Part shown: positions 46,988 through 56,189 of the stretch, piece after piece | Layout of the letters: each line of letters opens with the position of its first letter | How positions within the stretch are numbered: position 1 is the first letter of the stretch | Source of the DNA: Hyphomonas polymorpha PS728 | GTDB lineage: Bacteria > Pseudomonadota > Alphaproteobacteria > Caulobacterales > Hyphomonadaceae | Direction: 5' to 3' | DNA: 64,000 bases | Assembly: GCF_000685315.1 (NCBI RefSeq) | Contig: NZ_ARYM01000006.1 | Coordinates: 1 to 64,000 of the forward strand | Made by a program: the position numbers and the translations under genes | Notes under the pieces: generated by a model | Told to the model about the DNA's origin: nothing | Seen by the model: the letters and a program-made list of their open reading frames with translations, nothing else | The model's database searches: none

Positions 46988-47917
46988 TTATCTGAAGGTC
47001 ACGTCGCCGCCGCTGGATTTGTTCACATCCTGCTGCGCGGGGCGGCCTTCGAACGAGATGTCTGCGCCGCTTGAGGCGCTTGCACTGGCGGAGACCGAGG
47101 CGAAAGCATCGACATCCGCGCCGCTCGACGCGCTGACGGTTGCCGTTTCGCATGTCAGCTTGGCCGCATCGACATCCGCGCCGGAGGAGGCCTTGATGCT
47201 GACGCTGGCGCAGGCGCCGGCCGCTTCCACATCGGCGCCGCTGGAGGCGCTGATGTCGAACTGTGCTGCCCGAAGCGAGCGGAGAGTGATTTCACCGGAG
47301 GAGGACGCCGACACCTTCGTCGGGCCCGTGCCTGTCACAAGGGCGTTCACTTCGCCGGATGATGAGGCGCTGAGGTCCAGTGTGCCGGCTTCAAATGCGC
47401 CCGCTTCAATGTCGCCCGAAGAGGAGACGTCGATCTTGGCGTTGGCCGCGCGGCCGGACAGGGTGAGGTTGCCGGAAGAAGACGTGCGGGCCTCGAATGA
47501 GGCCGCATCAATGCCGCTGGCGTTGGCGGTCGAAGATTGGGCAACCTTGATGCCTTCCAGGTTCGGGCTGGTGACGCGAACGGTGTAATAGGGAACTTTC
47601 TTGCCGTTCACGCGCACGGTTTTTCCGCCGTCGGATACCCGGACATTGCCGCCACTGCCGAAGATGCCCTTTTTATCGATGCTGACGCGCGTGATGACGA
47701 GGGTATCTCCGTCTACGGACACTTGGGCGTCGGAGAAGTCGTTCCCGTCAGTTTCGATCACCACGGAGATGCCGGGGCCGGCGGTGTAGATGACGTTCAT
47801 GGCGCCTTTGGCTTCAATCTGGTCGAAAGCGCCGACATTGACGGTCTTGGTGTCGGCGAAGGCGAGGGGGGAAGCGAGCAGGGCAATCATTGCCGTCGCA
47901 GTCATGGTTTTCAGCAT
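46988..47917 (-). CDS. GIN (DUF2807) domain protein with Ser/Gly/Ala repeats
   Basis: A 309-residue exported protein with a Sec signal peptide (about 1-21, ending SPLAFA). The start VNVGAFDQIEAKGAMNVIYTAG is the classic DUF2807/GIN (putative auto-transporter adhesin head) beginning. From about residue 128 to the end, ASSSG- and SASSGADV-like units recur every 17-20 residues, as in a right-handed beta-helix with one turn per repeat. Likely periplasmic or surface. No autotransporter barrel or LPXTG-like sorting signal follows, so it is either soluble or binds something else. Function unknown. Confidence 0.85.
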   Translation of the reverse strand: MLKTMTATAMIALLASPLAFADTKTVNVGAFDQIEAKGAMNVIYTAGPGISVVIETDGNDFSDAQVSVDGDTLVITRVSIDKKGIFGSGGNVRVSDGGKTVRVNGKKVPYYTVRVTSPNLEGIKVAQSSTANASGIDAASFEARTSSSGNLTLSGRAANAKIDVSSSGDIEAGAFEAGTLDLSASSSGEVNALVTGTGPTKVSASSSGEITLRSLRAAQFDISASSGADVEAAGACASVSIKASSGADVDAAKLTCETATVSASSGADVDAFASVSASASASSGADISFEGRPAQQDVNKSSGGDVTFR

Positions 47918-48013
47918 AGGGGCCTCCTTTGGGGGCTAGAAGCGTGTTGAAGACCATATGGATTATCGAAATACGATATGTCAATCGTTGTTTTTCGATA
48001 ATTATCCGATTTT

Positions 48014-48982
48014 TCAGGAGGCCTGCCGCTGACGTCTCAGGACCATAGGGGGTTGGCCATAGGCCTTCACGAAGGCCACGCGCATTCTTTCCGGATCGGA
48101 AAATCCGGTCTTTTCCGCCACTTGCTGGATAGAGAGCGCCGTTGTTTCGACGTATTGGCGGGCTGCTTCCAGGCGCAGCTTCTCCACCAGCCTTGCCGGC
48201 GTTGTACCCGTTTCGGCGCGGAAGACGCGCGCGAAGTTGCGGGCGCTCATCCCGGCCCTTTCGGCCATGGTCTCGACATTGATGTCGTCTGCCAGGTTCG
48301 TCCGTATCCAGCCGATCAGGGCATCAAACCTGCCGGATGCCAGTTTCAGGTCCTGCATTACGGAAAACTGCGATTGCCCGCCATGGCGGCGATGGTGGAC
48401 CACGAGTTCCCGCGCAGCGGCCTGGGCGACGTCATCACCAAGGTCATCGGCGACAAGCGCCAGAGAAAGATCGATGCCTGCCGTGATACCGGCCGAGGTC
48501 CAGTATTTTCCATCACGCACATAGATGCGGTCCGCATCGAGTTTGATGGCCGGAAACAGCCGCTGGAAACCTTCCGAGCGGCGCCAATGGGTTGTGGCGC
48601 GGCGCCCATCCAGCAGGCCGGCGGCGGCGAGCAGGAAGGAGCCGGAGCAGACCGAGCAGGTCCGCCGCGTGCGGTCTGAGAGATCGCGAATGGCGCTCAA
48701 CATGGCGGCGTCTGCCATTGCGGCGCGCGTGCCTTCGCCGCCGGAGACGATCAGCGTATCCAGGGTGAGGCCTGCGGGAAGTTTTTCCGAATGCATCTGC
48801 ACGCCGGAGGACGCGCGCACCGCGCCGCCCGTCAGCGAATAGACCGTCAGGCTGTAGGGCGGCGGCGACAGGCCGCGCGAGGGCATTTCGAACACGCTGA
48901 TCGGGCCGGCGGCGTCGAGCAACTGGAATCCATCGAAAATCAGAATGCCGATGGCGCGGGCCGAGCGGTTGGCTGAAATCAT
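48014..48982 (-). CDS. GlxA family AraC-type transcriptional regulator
   Basis: A 322-residue regulator with an N-terminal DJ-1/PfpI domain (about 8-190) and two helix-turn-helix motifs at the C-terminus (NVETMAERAGMSARNFARVFRAE and LSIQQVAEKTGFSDPERMRVAF). The DJ-1 domain has TCSVCSGSFLLAAAGLLDGRRAT, with the nucleophile-elbow Cys position kept. It is divergent from a stand-alone DJ-1/PfpI gene 67 bases away, which it most likely controls, sensing a small carbonyl or nitrile compound. Confidence 0.92.
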   Translation of the reverse strand: MISANRSARAIGILIFDGFQLLDAAGPISVFEMPSRGLSPPPYSLTVYSLTGGAVRASSGVQMHSEKLPAGLTLDTLIVSGGEGTRAAMADAAMLSAIRDLSDRTRRTCSVCSGSFLLAAAGLLDGRRATTHWRRSEGFQRLFPAIKLDADRIYVRDGKYWTSAGITAGIDLSLALVADDLGDDVAQAAARELVVHHRRHGGQSQFSVMQDLKLASGRFDALIGWIRTNLADDINVETMAERAGMSARNFARVFRAETGTTPARLVEKLRLEAARQYVETTALSIQQVAEKTGFSDPERMRVAFVKAYGQPPMVLRRQRQAS

Positions 48983-49049
48983 GGGAACATTGTCCTTTCT
49001 GCCAAGCCCGCTTTACGCCACAAAAGCCCTGTCAGCAAGGAGGCCGCCG

Positions 49050-49754
49050 ATGAGCCAGAAACGCTTCACAACTGTTTTCGCGATATACCCTGACCTTACG
49101 CACCTTGATTTCACCGGTCCGCATCAGGTGCTGTGCCGGTTACCGGGGGCAGAGACGATCATCGCCAGCCGCGAGGGCGGGGAAATAGTGGCGGAAGGCG
49201 GGCTTGTCATCGGCCGCACACGGAAGTTGTCCGACATTGAGCGGTGCGATCTGATCTGCGTGCCCGGCGGGATGACCGCTACGACGGTTGCGCTGGACGA
49301 GGCGTTTGTGTCCGAAGTTCGCCGCCTGGCGCTGGGGGCCAAATATATCACGTCTGTCTGCACCGGGTCGCTGATCCTGGGGGCTGCAGGATTGCTGCAG
49401 GGCAAGCGCGCGGCCTGCCACTGGGCCTGGCGGGGCCTGTTACCGGAGTTCGACGCGATCCCGGATGAGGGGCGCGTGGTGCGCGATGGCAATGTGTTCA
49501 CGGGCGGCGGCGTGACGGCGGGCATCGACTTTGCCTTCACCATGATGGCCGAGATTGCGGGCGAGGCCTATGCCAAGGCGCTGACGCTGGGCCTGGAATA
49601 TGCGCCCGCGCCGCCTTTCAGGGGCGGGCGCCCGGAACTGGCTGACGGCGAGACCCTGGCCAGGGTCGCTGGAACCATGGATGGCGCGATGGCGCGGCGC
49701 GTGGCCGAGGCGCAGGAGGCAGGCGCCCGGATGCGAGCTCGCGTCAACGCCTAG
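49050..49754 (+). CDS. DJ-1/PfpI family protein, isonitrile hydratase-like
   Basis: A 234-residue enzyme starting [23 protein letters not shown]. The catalytic elbow [24 protein letters not shown] matches the isonitrile hydratase InhA family, with Cys as nucleophile, and [10 protein letters not shown] precedes it. AAGGAGG at 49037-49043 supports ATG 49050; the frame is open upstream to 48945, but that part overlaps the divergent regulator. It probably hydrates an isonitrile or acts on an amide/carbonyl compound. The last bases overlap the rimO stop codon by four. Confidence 0.88.
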   Translation: MSQKRFTTVFAIYPDLTHLDFTGPHQVLCRLPGAETIIASREGGEIVAEGGLVIGRTRKLSDIERCDLICVPGGMTATTVALDEAFVSEVRRLALGAKYITSVCTGSLILGAAGLLQGKRAACHWAWRGLLPEFDAIPDEGRVVRDGNVFTGGGVTAGIDFAFTMMAEIAGEAYAKALTLGLEYAPAPPFRGGRPELADGETLARVAGTMDGAMARRVAEAQEAGARMRARVNA

Positions 49755-51106
49755 GCAGGCGTGCCGTAAAGGTCGTAATCGTCGGCGCCGGTGATCTCTG
49801 CGCGGATGATGTCGCCTGCTTTCAAATGACTGGCATTTTCCAGATAGACCACGGCGTCAACTTCCGGGGCGTCGGCCTGCGTGCGGGCGATCATCTCGCT
49901 GGCCTCTTCGCCGGGGCCATCGATGATGACGTCCAGCGTGCGACCGACCTGCGCTTCGGCGCGGGCGGCGGAGACTTCTGCCTGGGCTGCCATGAAGCGG
50001 TGCCAGCGATCTTCCTTCACCTCTTCGGGAACGTGACCTGCCAGCTTGCCGCTTTCGGCATGGGCGACGTTTTCGTATTTGAAACAGCCAGCCCGGTCGA
50101 TCTTAGCTTCACGGATGAAGTCCAGCAGGATCTGGAAGTCTTCTTCGGTCTCACCGGGGAAGCCGACAATGAATGTGGAGCGGATCGCGAGGTCTGGCAC
50201 CAGTTCGCGCCATTTCTGGATGCGGCTCAATACCTTGTCCTGATTGCCGGGGCGCTTCATGGCTTTGAGGACGTTGGCGGAGGCATGCTGGAACGGGATG
50301 TCGAGATAGGGCGTGATCAGGCCGTCAGCCATCAGCGGGATGACGTTATCCACGTGGGGGTAGGGGTAGACATAGTGCATCCGTGTCCAGACGCCGAGGC
50401 TGCCGAGGCCCTTGGCGAGATCGAGGAAGCGGGTCTGATATTCGCTGCCGCGCCAGGTTTCCGGCTTGTATTTGATGTCCAATCCGTAGGCGGAGGTGTC
50501 CTGGCTGATGACCAGGAGTTCCTTCACGCCGGCGGCGACCAGCTTTTCCGCCTCCATCAGCACATGATGGATGGGGCGGGAGACGAGATCGCCGCGCAGT
50601 TTCGGGATGATGCAGAAGCTGCAGCGATTGTTGCAGCCTTCGGAGATTTTCAGATAGGCGTAGTGGCGGGGCGTGAGCCGCAGGCCGCTTTCCGGCACGA
50701 GATCCAGATGCGGATTGTGCGGCGGGGTGAGGTGGGTGTGGACCGCCTCCATCACCGCCTCATACTGGTGGGGGCCGGTGACGGCGAGCACCTTGGGGTG
50801 AGCCTTCTCGATCACTTCAGGCTCCGCGCCGAGGCAGCCGGTGACAATGACACGGCCGTTGGCTTCGATGGCTTCGCCGATGGCCGAAAGGCTTTCATCG
50901 CGGGCGGAGTCGAGGAAGCCGCACGTGTTGACGAGCACGAGGTCTGCGCCCGCATAATCGGGGGCGATCTGGTAGCCTTCGGCCCGCAGGCGCGTGATGA
51001 TGCGTTCGGAATCGACCAGCGCCTTGGGGCAGCCAAGCGATACGATGCCGACTTTCGGCTGGGTCTTCGGGCGCACGGGCGCTGGGCGGTCGAGATTGAG
51101 CGTCAT
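49751..51106 (-). CDS. rimO: Ribosomal protein S12 methylthiotransferase RimO
   Basis: A 451-residue radical SAM enzyme that methylthiolates Asp88 of ribosomal protein S12. The N-terminal UPF0004 domain has [32 protein letters not shown] and [10 protein letters not shown], giving three Cys of one cluster. The radical SAM motif is [15 protein letters not shown] (CxxxCxxC). A C-terminal TRAM-like domain ([16 protein letters not shown]) follows. The sequence is RimO rather than MiaB, as shown by the [10 protein letters not shown] and [15 protein letters not shown] blocks. Confidence 0.97.
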   Translation of the reverse strand: MTLNLDRPAPVRPKTQPKVGIVSLGCPKALVDSERIITRLRAEGYQIAPDYAGADLVLVNTCGFLDSARDESLSAIGEAIEANGRVIVTGCLGAEPEVIEKAHPKVLAVTGPHQYEAVMEAVHTHLTPPHNPHLDLVPESGLRLTPRHYAYLKISEGCNNRCSFCIIPKLRGDLVSRPIHHVLMEAEKLVAAGVKELLVISQDTSAYGLDIKYKPETWRGSEYQTRFLDLAKGLGSLGVWTRMHYVYPYPHVDNVIPLMADGLITPYLDIPFQHASANVLKAMKRPGNQDKVLSRIQKWRELVPDLAIRSTFIVGFPGETEEDFQILLDFIREAKIDRAGCFKYENVAHAESGKLAGHVPEEVKEDRWHRFMAAQAEVSAARAEAQVGRTLDVIIDGPGEEASEMIARTQADAPEVDAVVYLENASHLKAGDIIRAEITGADDYDLYGTPA

Positions 51107-51164
51107 GGCGCCCTGCTATCGCGAAACAGCGTTTCAGGGAAGGCATTGCCGCACTGGGCTTCGA

Positions 51165-52124
51165 TCAGGACTTGTTGCCCATGCGTTTCATGATCTCTGC
51201 AGCGCGGGCGTTCATCAGGCTGGCCATGTCTGTGGGCCCCGGCTTGCGGGCCGGATCTGCCGTCACGCGGATGGAGTGCTGGGCCTGGCCGAGGATGGTG
51301 CCGAGACTGTCCTTGAAGGTGGCGAATACGGTGGCGACGCCTTCGGCGGTGAGCTTGACGGAGGCACTGGTTGAGCCGCCGGGCGATATCCGTGCCGGCA
51401 TCATCCAGCCCATTTCGGCGTTGGAGGCGGAGAACTCCACCTGTGTGGTTTCACCATATCCGGTGGCCTGAATGTCGGCCATGGCGCCGACGATGGCCTC
51501 GGTGATGCCGCTGAGGGAGCCGCCCATGCCGAGGCGGGGGCCGGAGGCGGCGGGGCGTTTGGCGGGATCGGCGGTGACCTGGATTGAATGGGACGCATTG
51601 CCCAAAATATTGCCGAGCTTGTCCTTGAACGTGGCGGTGATGGTGGCGAGGCCTTCCGTTGTCAGACGTACCGAGGCGGCGATGGACCCGCCGATCGCGA
51701 TCGGCTGGGGCATCATCCAGCCCATATCGGCGTTGGACGCGGAGAACTCGACCTGTTCGCTCTCTCCATAACCCTGGGCGATGATGTCGGTCATCGTGCC
51801 GACGATTGCCTGGGTGATGCCGCTGAGAGAGCCGCCCATGCCGAGGCGGGGGCTATCGAAGGCGGTGCTTTGGACCGAGATTGAGTGGCTGGCGCTGGCG
51901 AGAGTGCCGCCGAACTTGTCCTGGGCGATGGCCTCAATGGACGTGGTGCCGGAGAGGTCCAGCGAGATCATGAAATTTGCGCTGCCGCCTGAGGCATTGA
52001 CGATATCGATGCCGGAATTGCCAGCGGCGATGAATTTGACGGTTTCGGTTCCGTTGGGGAGCCCGTTGACGGTGATGAGGATGCGGTCGCCCTGTTTCGC
52101 GCTGGAGGGGGCAGTGAAATACAT
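51165..52124 (-). CDS. Tandem-repeat protein of unknown function (three Ig-like units)
   Basis: A 319-residue protein with no recognisable family and no signal peptide. Residues 92-188 and 196-293 are two near-identical units (both start PRLGMGGSLSGIT and both contain QVEFSASNA.MGWMMP and HSI.VTADPA), one every 104 residues. Residues about 53-85 are a degenerate third unit (SISVQ end). Each unit looks like an all-beta, Ig-like fold with NGTETVKFIAAGN-like strand patterns at the N-terminus. A C-terminal ARAAEIMKRMGNKS tail is helical. The gene may encode a structural or adhesive multimer; its location beside grxD gives no clue. Start MYFTAPSSAKQGD. Confidence 0.8.
   Translation of the reverse strand: MYFTAPSSAKQGDRILITVNGLPNGTETVKFIAAGNSGIDIVNASGGSANFMISLDLSGTTSIEAIAQDKFGGTLASASHSISVQSTAFDSPRLGMGGSLSGITQAIVGTMTDIIAQGYGESEQVEFSASNADMGWMMPQPIAIGGSIAASVRLTTEGLATITATFKDKLGNILGNASHSIQVTADPAKRPAASGPRLGMGGSLSGITEAIVGAMADIQATGYGETTQVEFSASNAEMGWMMPARISPGGSTSASVKLTAEGVATVFATFKDSLGTILGQAQHSIRVTADPARKPGPTDMASLMNARAAEIMKRMGNKS
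51246..51851 (-). repeat. In-gene tandem duplication (about 312-bp period)
   Basis: The DNA for unit 2 (51561-51851) and unit 3 (51246-51539) of the repeat protein are direct repeats, with strong nucleotide similarity. The period is 312 bases, a multiple of three, so the reading frame is kept. It marks a fairly recent duplication within the gene. Confidence 0.8.
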
Positions 52125-52215
52125 CGCGGAGGCTCCTTGTGACCCTACAAGGAGAGGCGCGATTTCGGTTCAATTCAGGTCAGGCAGCGCGCACAATTAT
52201 TTGCGCGCGGGGGCA

Positions 52216-52551
52216 TCAATCAGCCAGTTCGATGCCTTTTTCGGCCATCAGGTCGCGCAGTTCGCCGTTTTCGAACATCTCTTTGAGGATGTCGCAGCCG
52301 CCGACGAACTCGCCCTTCACGTAGAGCTGCGGGATGGTCGGCCAGTTGGTGTAGGCCTTGATGCCTTCGCGGACGGCCTGGTCTTCAAGCACGTTGGTGG
52401 AGACATATTCGACGCCCAGATAGTCCAGAATCTGGACCACGACCGAGGAGAAGCCGCATTGCGGGAAAGTCGGCGTGCCTTTCATGAAGAGGACAACGTC
52501 GTTGCTTTTGACGGCCTTGTCGATGGCGTCGAGGGTGGCCTGGTCGGTCAT
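52216..52551 (-). CDS. grxD: Monothiol glutaredoxin Grx4 family
   Basis: A 111-residue monothiol glutaredoxin. The active site is TPTFPQCGFSSVVVQIL (CGFS), with YTNWPTIPQLYVKGEFVGGCDILKEM for glutathione and [2Fe-2S] binding. Such proteins carry Fe-S clusters to targets together with BolA. The ATG at 52551 with GGAGA upstream gives the family length. In many alphaproteobacteria it follows bolA directly; here the M2 peptidase gene and a 350-base gap separate them. Confidence 0.95.
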   Translation of the reverse strand: MTDQATLDAIDKAVKSNDVVLFMKGTPTFPQCGFSSVVVQILDYLGVEYVSTNVLEDQAVREGIKAYTNWPTIPQLYVKGEFVGGCDILKEMFENGELRDLMAEKGIELAD

Positions 52552-52901
52552 GAGAGTGTCTCCGCGTTTCTCGTTCATGTGAGGCGGCGGGGCGGCGGGG
52601 TCAAGAGGGCGGCACATGCGGCCGTATCCGGACTGGCGGTGCCATCCGGTTTTGGGCTGGTTTGCCCGGATCAACGTCATTAGAGATGCAGTGGGCCGTT
52701 AGCCCCAGCCGCTCCCATCCTCGGGCGACCTCCCCCCAAACCGAACGATACCGGCGCGGCTCCTGTGGGGAGGATGCATGGAGTTTGCGTGGGTGGGGGA
52801 CCCGGTTGGATAAGTTCCACTTTCCGCGTGTCATCCCGGACGGCCTGCAGGGCCGATCCGGGACCTTGGATAGGGCGGGGGCCTATCCAACCTTGCGGCC
52901 G
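52552..52901. other. 350-base gap between grxD and the M2 peptidase gene
   Basis: No gene is seen. It contains the imperfect palindrome at 52834-52863 and should contain the grxD promoter; otherwise nothing recognisable. Confidence 0.6.
52834..52863. repeat. Palindromic intergenic repeat (CCCGGA/TCCGGG type)
   Basis: TCCCGGA with CGGCC (52834-52845) and GGCCG with TCCGGGA (52851-52863) form a 12-bp hairpin with a 5-base loop and one bulged A. It lies 39 bases past the M2 peptidase stop and may act as its transcript end. The core matches the palindrome inside the PPK2 gene. Confidence 0.7.
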
Positions 52902-54749
52902 TTACCAGCCGCAGCTTTGCCCGGCGTTCTGGTCCTTCAGATACACCATCAGCGGGTCGAAGTATTCGATGATGGCGCTGCCGTCCATTTCGCGGGTGCC
53001 GGTGAATTTTTCCAGCGTGTCGGGCCAGGGCTGGGACATGCCAGCTTCCATCATTTCCTCGAAGCGGCGCCCAACTTCCTTGTTGCCATAGATGGAGCAG
53101 CGGTGGAGCGGTCCTTCCCAGCCGGCCTGCTCGCAGGCGGCCTTGTGGAACTGGAACTGCATGATGAAGCTGAGGAAATAGCGCAGGTAAGGCGTGTTAC
53201 CCGGAATGTGATATTTCGCACCCGGATCAAATGCATCAGCCGGGCGGGGCGCGGGCGGGATGATGCCCTGGTTCTTCAGGCGAATGTCCGTCCACGACTG
53301 GTTATACTGATCCGGCGGGGTTTCCCCCGAGAGGACCCCCCAGCGCCAGCTGTCCACCGACAGGGCGAAGGGCAGGAAGGCGATCTTGTCGAGCGCGGTT
53401 TGCAGCAGTAGCGCGGTATCGGCCTCCGCGCCGGGCTTTTCGGCCGCCGAGATCAGGCCGAGCTGTTCGAGATATTCCGGCGTGATGGAAAGGGCGATGA
53501 AATCCCCGATGGCTTCGTGGAAGCCATCATGAGCGCCGTTCTTGTAGAGGTGATCCTGATGGCGGTAGGCGAGCTGGTAATAGTTATGGCCCAGTTCGTG
53601 GTGGACGGTCTGGAAGTCTTCTGCGTTCACCTGCGTACACATCTTGATACGGACATCTTCATAGTCGTCGAGATCCCAGGCCGAAGCATGGCAGACGACC
53701 TCACGGCCCTCTGGCTTCGTGATCATCGAACGCTCCCAGAAGGTTTGCGGGAGCGATTGCAGGCCAAGCGAGGTAAAGAAGGCTTCGCCGGTCTGGACCA
53801 TTTTCAAGGGTGTGTAGCCCTGCTCGTTCAGGCGGGTGGTGAGATCGTAGGCCGGGCTGGGCGTGTCGGTTTTCAGAATGTCGTAGACGCCCGACCATTG
53901 CTGGGCCCACATATTGCCGAGGAGGTCTGCGCGGATGGGGCCGGTGGCGGGCTGGACCGCGTCGCCATAATAGGTGTTGAGACGGCCACGCGCATAGCAG
54001 TGCAGTTCCTTGTAGAGGGGCTCCACCTGCGTCCACAGGCGCTGGACCTCAGCCTCCATCTGCGCGGGTTTCATGTCGTAATTAGACAGCCACATCTGGT
54101 CGAGGCTGGGATAGCCCAGCTCGCGGGCGCCTTCATTCGCAATGGTGACCATGCGCGCATAGTCCGGCGCCATGGGAGCGGCGATGGAATGCCAGCCCTC
54201 CCAGACGGCCTGCAGCTCGGCCGGGTTGCGGGATTTCTCGATGATGCGGGAGGCTTCCAGCAGGTCGATCTCGCGGCCCTGGAACATGAACTTGCCGGTA
54301 GAATAGGTCGCGTCGAGCTTTGTCGTGATGTCGGCGAGTTCCTCGGCAGCGCCTTCGCGGGAGGGGGCAGGCAGGGTGATGCCGCTGCGCAGGATCTGGA
54401 TCTTACGGGCTTCCTCGGGAGGCAGCGTCTTCACATCGAACCGTTTGGAGGCATTGGCGAGGCTGACGACCAGCTTGGTCATCTCGGCGCCCTGCTGGGC
54501 GGCCGCGGCATTGGTTTCCGGGGTGATGTTGGTGGCCTGCTCCCAATAGGCCTGGGCGGCCAGATGGCTTTTCGCGGCGATCTGGCTTTCGGCATCCTTG
54601 AGGAAGGCGCGGGCCTCGATGGCACGTTCTTCCATCGCGATGGCGGCGGGGTCGATCCGCGTTTTCGCGGGGCCGCAGGCCGCCAGCGCAGCCGCGAGGG
54701 CCAGCAGGCTGGCGGATATGGCGGCAGGTTTGAGGAATTGACGCATCAT
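52902..54749 (-). CDS. M2 family metallopeptidase (angiotensin-converting-enzyme-like), lipoprotein
   Basis: About 615 residues from ATG 54749 (a second ATG follows at once). The lipobox LAAC places Cys at residue 25. The gluzincin motif HELGH is in TVHHELGHNYYQLAYRHQDH (about 383-387), and the third ligand Glu is in GFHEAIGDFIAL, so zinc binding is intact. M2 enzymes remove C-terminal dipeptides from peptides. GGGAGGG 8-14 bases upstream supports the start. It lies between bolA and grxD, breaking a pair that is adjacent in many relatives. Confidence 0.93.
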   Translation of the reverse strand: MMRQFLKPAAISASLLALAAALAACGPAKTRIDPAAIAMEERAIEARAFLKDAESQIAAKSHLAAQAYWEQATNITPETNAAAAQQGAEMTKLVVSLANASKRFDVKTLPPEEARKIQILRSGITLPAPSREGAAEELADITTKLDATYSTGKFMFQGREIDLLEASRIIEKSRNPAELQAVWEGWHSIAAPMAPDYARMVTIANEGARELGYPSLDQMWLSNYDMKPAQMEAEVQRLWTQVEPLYKELHCYARGRLNTYYGDAVQPATGPIRADLLGNMWAQQWSGVYDILKTDTPSPAYDLTTRLNEQGYTPLKMVQTGEAFFTSLGLQSLPQTFWERSMITKPEGREVVCHASAWDLDDYEDVRIKMCTQVNAEDFQTVHHELGHNYYQLAYRHQDHLYKNGAHDGFHEAIGDFIALSITPEYLEQLGLISAAEKPGAEADTALLLQTALDKIAFLPFALSVDSWRWGVLSGETPPDQYNQSWTDIRLKNQGIIPPAPRPADAFDPGAKYHIPGNTPYLRYFLSFIMQFQFHKAACEQAGWEGPLHRCSIYGNKEVGRRFEEMMEAGMSQPWPDTLEKFTGTREMDGSAIIEYFDPLMVYLKDQNAGQSCGW

Positions 54750-54827
54750 TGACGAAGCCCTCCCAGGCAATGCTGGCGGCAGCAGACCGCGAACCGGCCC
54801 TTACGTCAATTGTCTCTGTTGCGGGCT

Positions 54828-55058
54828 TCAGGGCGCCCGTGTTTTCAGGGCCAGGGCGTGAAGAACGCCGCCCATGTCCCCCTTCAGGGCATCATAGACC
54901 ATCTGATGCTGGCGGACGCGGGGCACCCCGGCAAAAGCGGTGCTGACGATCTCAGCCTGCCAGTGATTGTCGTCGCCGGCGAGGTCGGTGAGGGTGATTT
55001 CGGCGTCGGGGAACGCTTCGGTCAGGTATTTCATCAGCGTATCGCGGCTCATGCCCAT
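54828..55058 (-). CDS. BolA family protein
   Basis: A 76-residue BolA/IbaG-type protein: MSRDTLMKYLTEAFPDAEITL, DDNHWQAEIVSTAFAGVPRVRQHQMVYDAL. The His residues and RVRQHQMVYxAL signature are the family hallmark and take part in binding a [2Fe-2S] cluster shared with a CGFS glutaredoxin. The ATG at 55058 follows GGAGA; a shorter start at 55052 is possible. It lies before the M2 peptidase gene, with grxD farther downstream. Confidence 0.92.
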   Translation of the reverse strand: MGMSRDTLMKYLTEAFPDAEITLTDLAGDDNHWQAEIVSTAFAGVPRVRQHQMVYDALKGDMGGVLHALALKTRAP

Positions 55059-55121
55059 GGCAGGTCTCCGGGTCATTCAGGTGACTAGGCACATGCGGCG
55101 GCACACCTTATGGGTCAAGGC

Positions 55122-56189
55122 ATGAGCGACACGAAACCTGCGACACCTCACGGGCCTTTTTCCCCTCGAAACCTGCTGATAGGCGCCGTTCTGGCGATTG
55201 CCATCCTGCTTGGCGGCTGGCTGCTCTGGCCGAAAGGCGGGGATGACCTGCCCGGCGTGACCTACCGGCCTGTCTATGTGGATGCCGGGGAGATGCTGCA
55301 TCTGGCGCAGGTGCTGTCCTCCGACGCGCTGGAGGGCCGGGCGAGCGGCACGGCGGGGAACGAAGCGGCGCGCGGCTTCATCCACAAGCGGTTCGAGGAG
55401 ATCGGCCTGCTGCCGCTGCCGGGTTTTACAGCTTACACGCATACCTTTCCGATCGTGCCGCGCGAGGCGGACGCGGCGCCGATCGTGGGGGCAAATCTGA
55501 TCGGCTATATTCCGGGCAAGACACCGGGCGCGGGCCCGGCGCTGCTGGTGACGGCGCATTATGATCATCTCGGCGTGCGCGAGGGGGAGATCTATAACGG
55601 GGCGGATGACAATGCCTCGGGCGCCTCGGCGCTGGTGGCGGTGGCGGAGTATTTCGCGCTGCACCGGCCAGAGCATGACATGGTGATCGCCGCGCTGGAC
55701 GCCGAAGAGATCGGCCTTCTGGGCGCGCGAGCGCTGGCGCGGATGGAGGGGTTTGATCATTCGCGCGTGGCGCTGAACCTCAATTTCGACATGGTGGGCC
55801 GCTCAGAAGCCGGCGAGCTTTATGTGGCGGGCACCTATCACACGCCGGATCTGGCCGGGATCATTTCGGAGATTGCCACCGATGCGCCGGTGACCCTGCT
55901 GATGGGGCATGACCGGCCGGAGGATGGGCCTAACGACTGGACGCTGCAGTCAGATCACGGGGTATTTCACCAGATGGGCATCCCGATCCTCTATTTCGGG
56001 GTCGAGGATCATCCGGGTTACCACAATCCGTCAGACGATTTCGAAAACCTGACGCTCGACTTCTTCGTGCGCGCGGCGGACACGCTGGTGATGGCGGCCC
56101 GGGCGGTGGACGCAAGACTGGCAGAGATATTCACGCTGCGCCGGGACCCGGCTGGCGAAACGCTTCAAACGGAAGGAAACGCACAATGA
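55122..56189 (+). CDS. M28 family metallopeptidase, membrane-anchored
   Basis: A 355-residue aminopeptidase-type M28 enzyme. One N-terminal transmembrane helix (about 14-34, NLLIGAVLAIAILLGGWLLW) anchors it, with the catalytic part in the periplasm. Metal ligands: TAHYDHLG (His, first Asp), NGADDNASGAS (bridging Asp), LDAEEIGLLGARAL (catalytic Glu and ligand Glu), LNFDMVGR, and the last His in EDHPGYHNPSDDF. The ATG at 55122 is chosen; one at 55110 would add four residues. The stop overlaps the DUF1993 start (ATGA), so the two are translationally coupled. Confidence 0.92.
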   Translation: MSDTKPATPHGPFSPRNLLIGAVLAIAILLGGWLLWPKGGDDLPGVTYRPVYVDAGEMLHLAQVLSSDALEGRASGTAGNEAARGFIHKRFEEIGLLPLPGFTAYTHTFPIVPREADAAPIVGANLIGYIPGKTPGAGPALLVTAHYDHLGVREGEIYNGADDNASGASALVAVAEYFALHRPEHDMVIAALDAEEIGLLGARALARMEGFDHSRVALNLNFDMVGRSEAGELYVAGTYHTPDLAGIISEIATDAPVTLLMGHDRPEDGPNDWTLQSDHGVFHQMGIPILYFGVEDHPGYHNPSDDFENLTLDFFVRAADTLVMAARAVDARLAEIFTLRRDPAGETLQTEGNAQ

